Of a stretch of DNA of 5,434 nucleotides, positions 4,922 through 5,434 are shown piece by piece. Below the pieces are notes generated by a model. The model saw nothing but the letters and a program-made list of their open reading frames with translations. It ran no database searches and was not told where the DNA came from. This stretch comes from CAYOSU01 sp964541255 (GTDB taxonomy: Bacteria; Bacillota; Clostridia; Christensenellales; CAMQZB01): the NCBI GenBank assembly GCA_964541255.1, contig CAZIPL010000073.1, positions 1 to 5,434 of the forward strand, written 5' to 3'. The position numbers were made by a program, and so were the translations under genes. Position 1 is the stretch's first letter. Every line of letters begins with the position of its first letter.

Positions 4922-5434
4922 TTACTTGCGGCTGTTCTTTTTGTAGGTGTTTTTAACCTCGTCTTTTGCGCTTACTTCTTCTATATTATAATGCAGAGGC
5001 TGATTTTCTGCAAGAGGTTTTCCGTAATAAGCTGCAAGATACATATCTTTAATTTCGCTCATGAGAGGATATCTCGGGTTAGCTCCCGTGCATTGATCGT
5101 CGAATGCCTGCTCGACCATATCGTCAAGGCGTGCGAGGAAGTCTGCTTCGTCGGGAACGTATTCTTTGATAGTGCTCTTGATTCCTACTTTAGCTTTAAG
5201 CTCGTCGATAGCTTTGATGAGGTTTTCAACCTTGTCCTCGTCCGTCATGCCCTTGATTCCGAGATAATCGGCAACCTCCGCGTATCTTGAGAGGGTGTGG
5301 GGATGATCGTACTGCGAGAACGTACCCATCTTGGCGGGAACTTCGGAGGAGTTGAAGCGGATAACTTCGTCGATCATAAGTGCGTTTGCGACTCCGTGCG
5401 GGAGATGGTGGAACGCACCGAGTTTGTGAGCCAT
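4922..5434 (-). CDS. adhE: Bifunctional acetaldehyde-CoA/alcohol dehydrogenase AdhE, C-terminal end (5' part outside window)
   Basis: This is the last 170 residues of the C-terminal iron-dependent alcohol dehydrogenase domain; the frame is open to the window edge, and the first visible methionine is internal, not a start. MAHKLGAFHHLPHG is the conserved metal-site segment. H3 matches the catalytic-region histidine and H13 the last iron-ligand histidine, by analogy with FucO His267 and His277. The stretch around AFDDQCTGANPRYPL, about 110-125 residues into the fragment, is diagnostic of AdhE rather than of single-domain iron alcohol dehydrogenases. AdhE converts acetyl-CoA to ethanol in two NADH-consuming steps and forms cytosolic filaments (spirosomes). 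The stop at 4922 is 16 bp before the phosphotransferase start with no terminator between them, so transcription probably continues into the downstream redox genes. Any promoter lies outside the window. Confidence 0.96.
   Translation of the reverse strand: MAHKLGAFHHLPHGVANALMIDEVIRFNSSEVPAKMGTFSQYDHPHTLSRYAEVADYLGIKGMTDEDKVENLIKAIDELKAKVGIKSTIKEYVPDEADFLARLDDMVEQAFDDQCTGANPRYPLMSEIKDMYLAAYYGKPLAENQPLHYNIEEVSAKDEVKNTYKKNSRK

Noticed and set aside
5432..5434. ATG at the window edge as the start of a small dehydrogenase
   Set aside because: The methionine belongs to the conserved MAHKLG metal-site segment in the interior of the AdhE alcohol dehydrogenase domain; the gene clearly continues beyond the window.
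1..5434. CRISPR arrays, tRNA/rRNA genes, insertion sequences or phage genes
   Set aside because: No spaced direct repeats, cloverleaf-like stretches, transposase motifs or terminal inverted repeats were seen; the window is almost fully occupied by the genes listed.

Overview
The window is a compact minus-strand gene cluster from a strictly anaerobic, fermentative Firmicute, most likely an uncultured Clostridia member. Three things point there: a clostridial-type bifunctional AdhE, a group B plus group C [FeFe] hydrogenase pair, and strong AGGAG-type ribosome binding sites with very short intergenic gaps. GC content is moderate rather than very low, which fits gut or rumen Clostridia better than low-GC Clostridium; this placement is inference.

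In transcription order (high to low coordinates) the genes are: the C-terminal 170 residues of AdhE (5434-4922, cut by the window edge); an APH/choline-kinase-fold phosphotransferase (4905-4156); two tandem thioredoxin-like [2Fe-2S] proteins (4137-3895 and 3895-3632); a 209-bp non-coding gap holding a structured inverted repeat and an operator-like palindrome; a sensory-type [FeFe] hydrogenase with a PAS domain (3422-1746); a SpoIIE/PP2C-type protein phosphatase (1753-581); and the N-terminal 190 residues of a cysteine-rich group B [FeFe] hydrogenase (571-1, cut by the window edge). No gene is supported on the plus strand.

From the thioredoxin-like genes onward the order matches what I recall of the hfsABCD operon of Thermoanaerobacterium saccharolyticum, and the hydS/hydA2 pair of Ruminococcus albus. 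The likely logic is as follows. The HydS-like protein senses H2 or ferredoxin redox state through an altered H-cluster and passes the signal through its PAS domain and C-terminal helix to the PP2C phosphatase. The phosphatase then acts on an unknown phosphoprotein, adjusting synthesis or activity of the hydrogenase and possibly of AdhE. AdhE (NADH to ethanol) and the hydrogenase (reduced ferredoxin to H2) are the two competing electron sinks of fermentation, so their placement on one strand with only 16-18 bp gaps between adhE, the kinase and the first thioredoxin-like gene is functionally suggestive.

The most interesting points are the physical link of adhE to an hfs-like sensory module, a kinase-fold protein in the same gene run as a PP2C phosphatase, the altered H-cluster motifs of HydS, the unassigned C-terminal half of the phosphatase, and the structured 209-bp gap that may set a second transcription or processing point.
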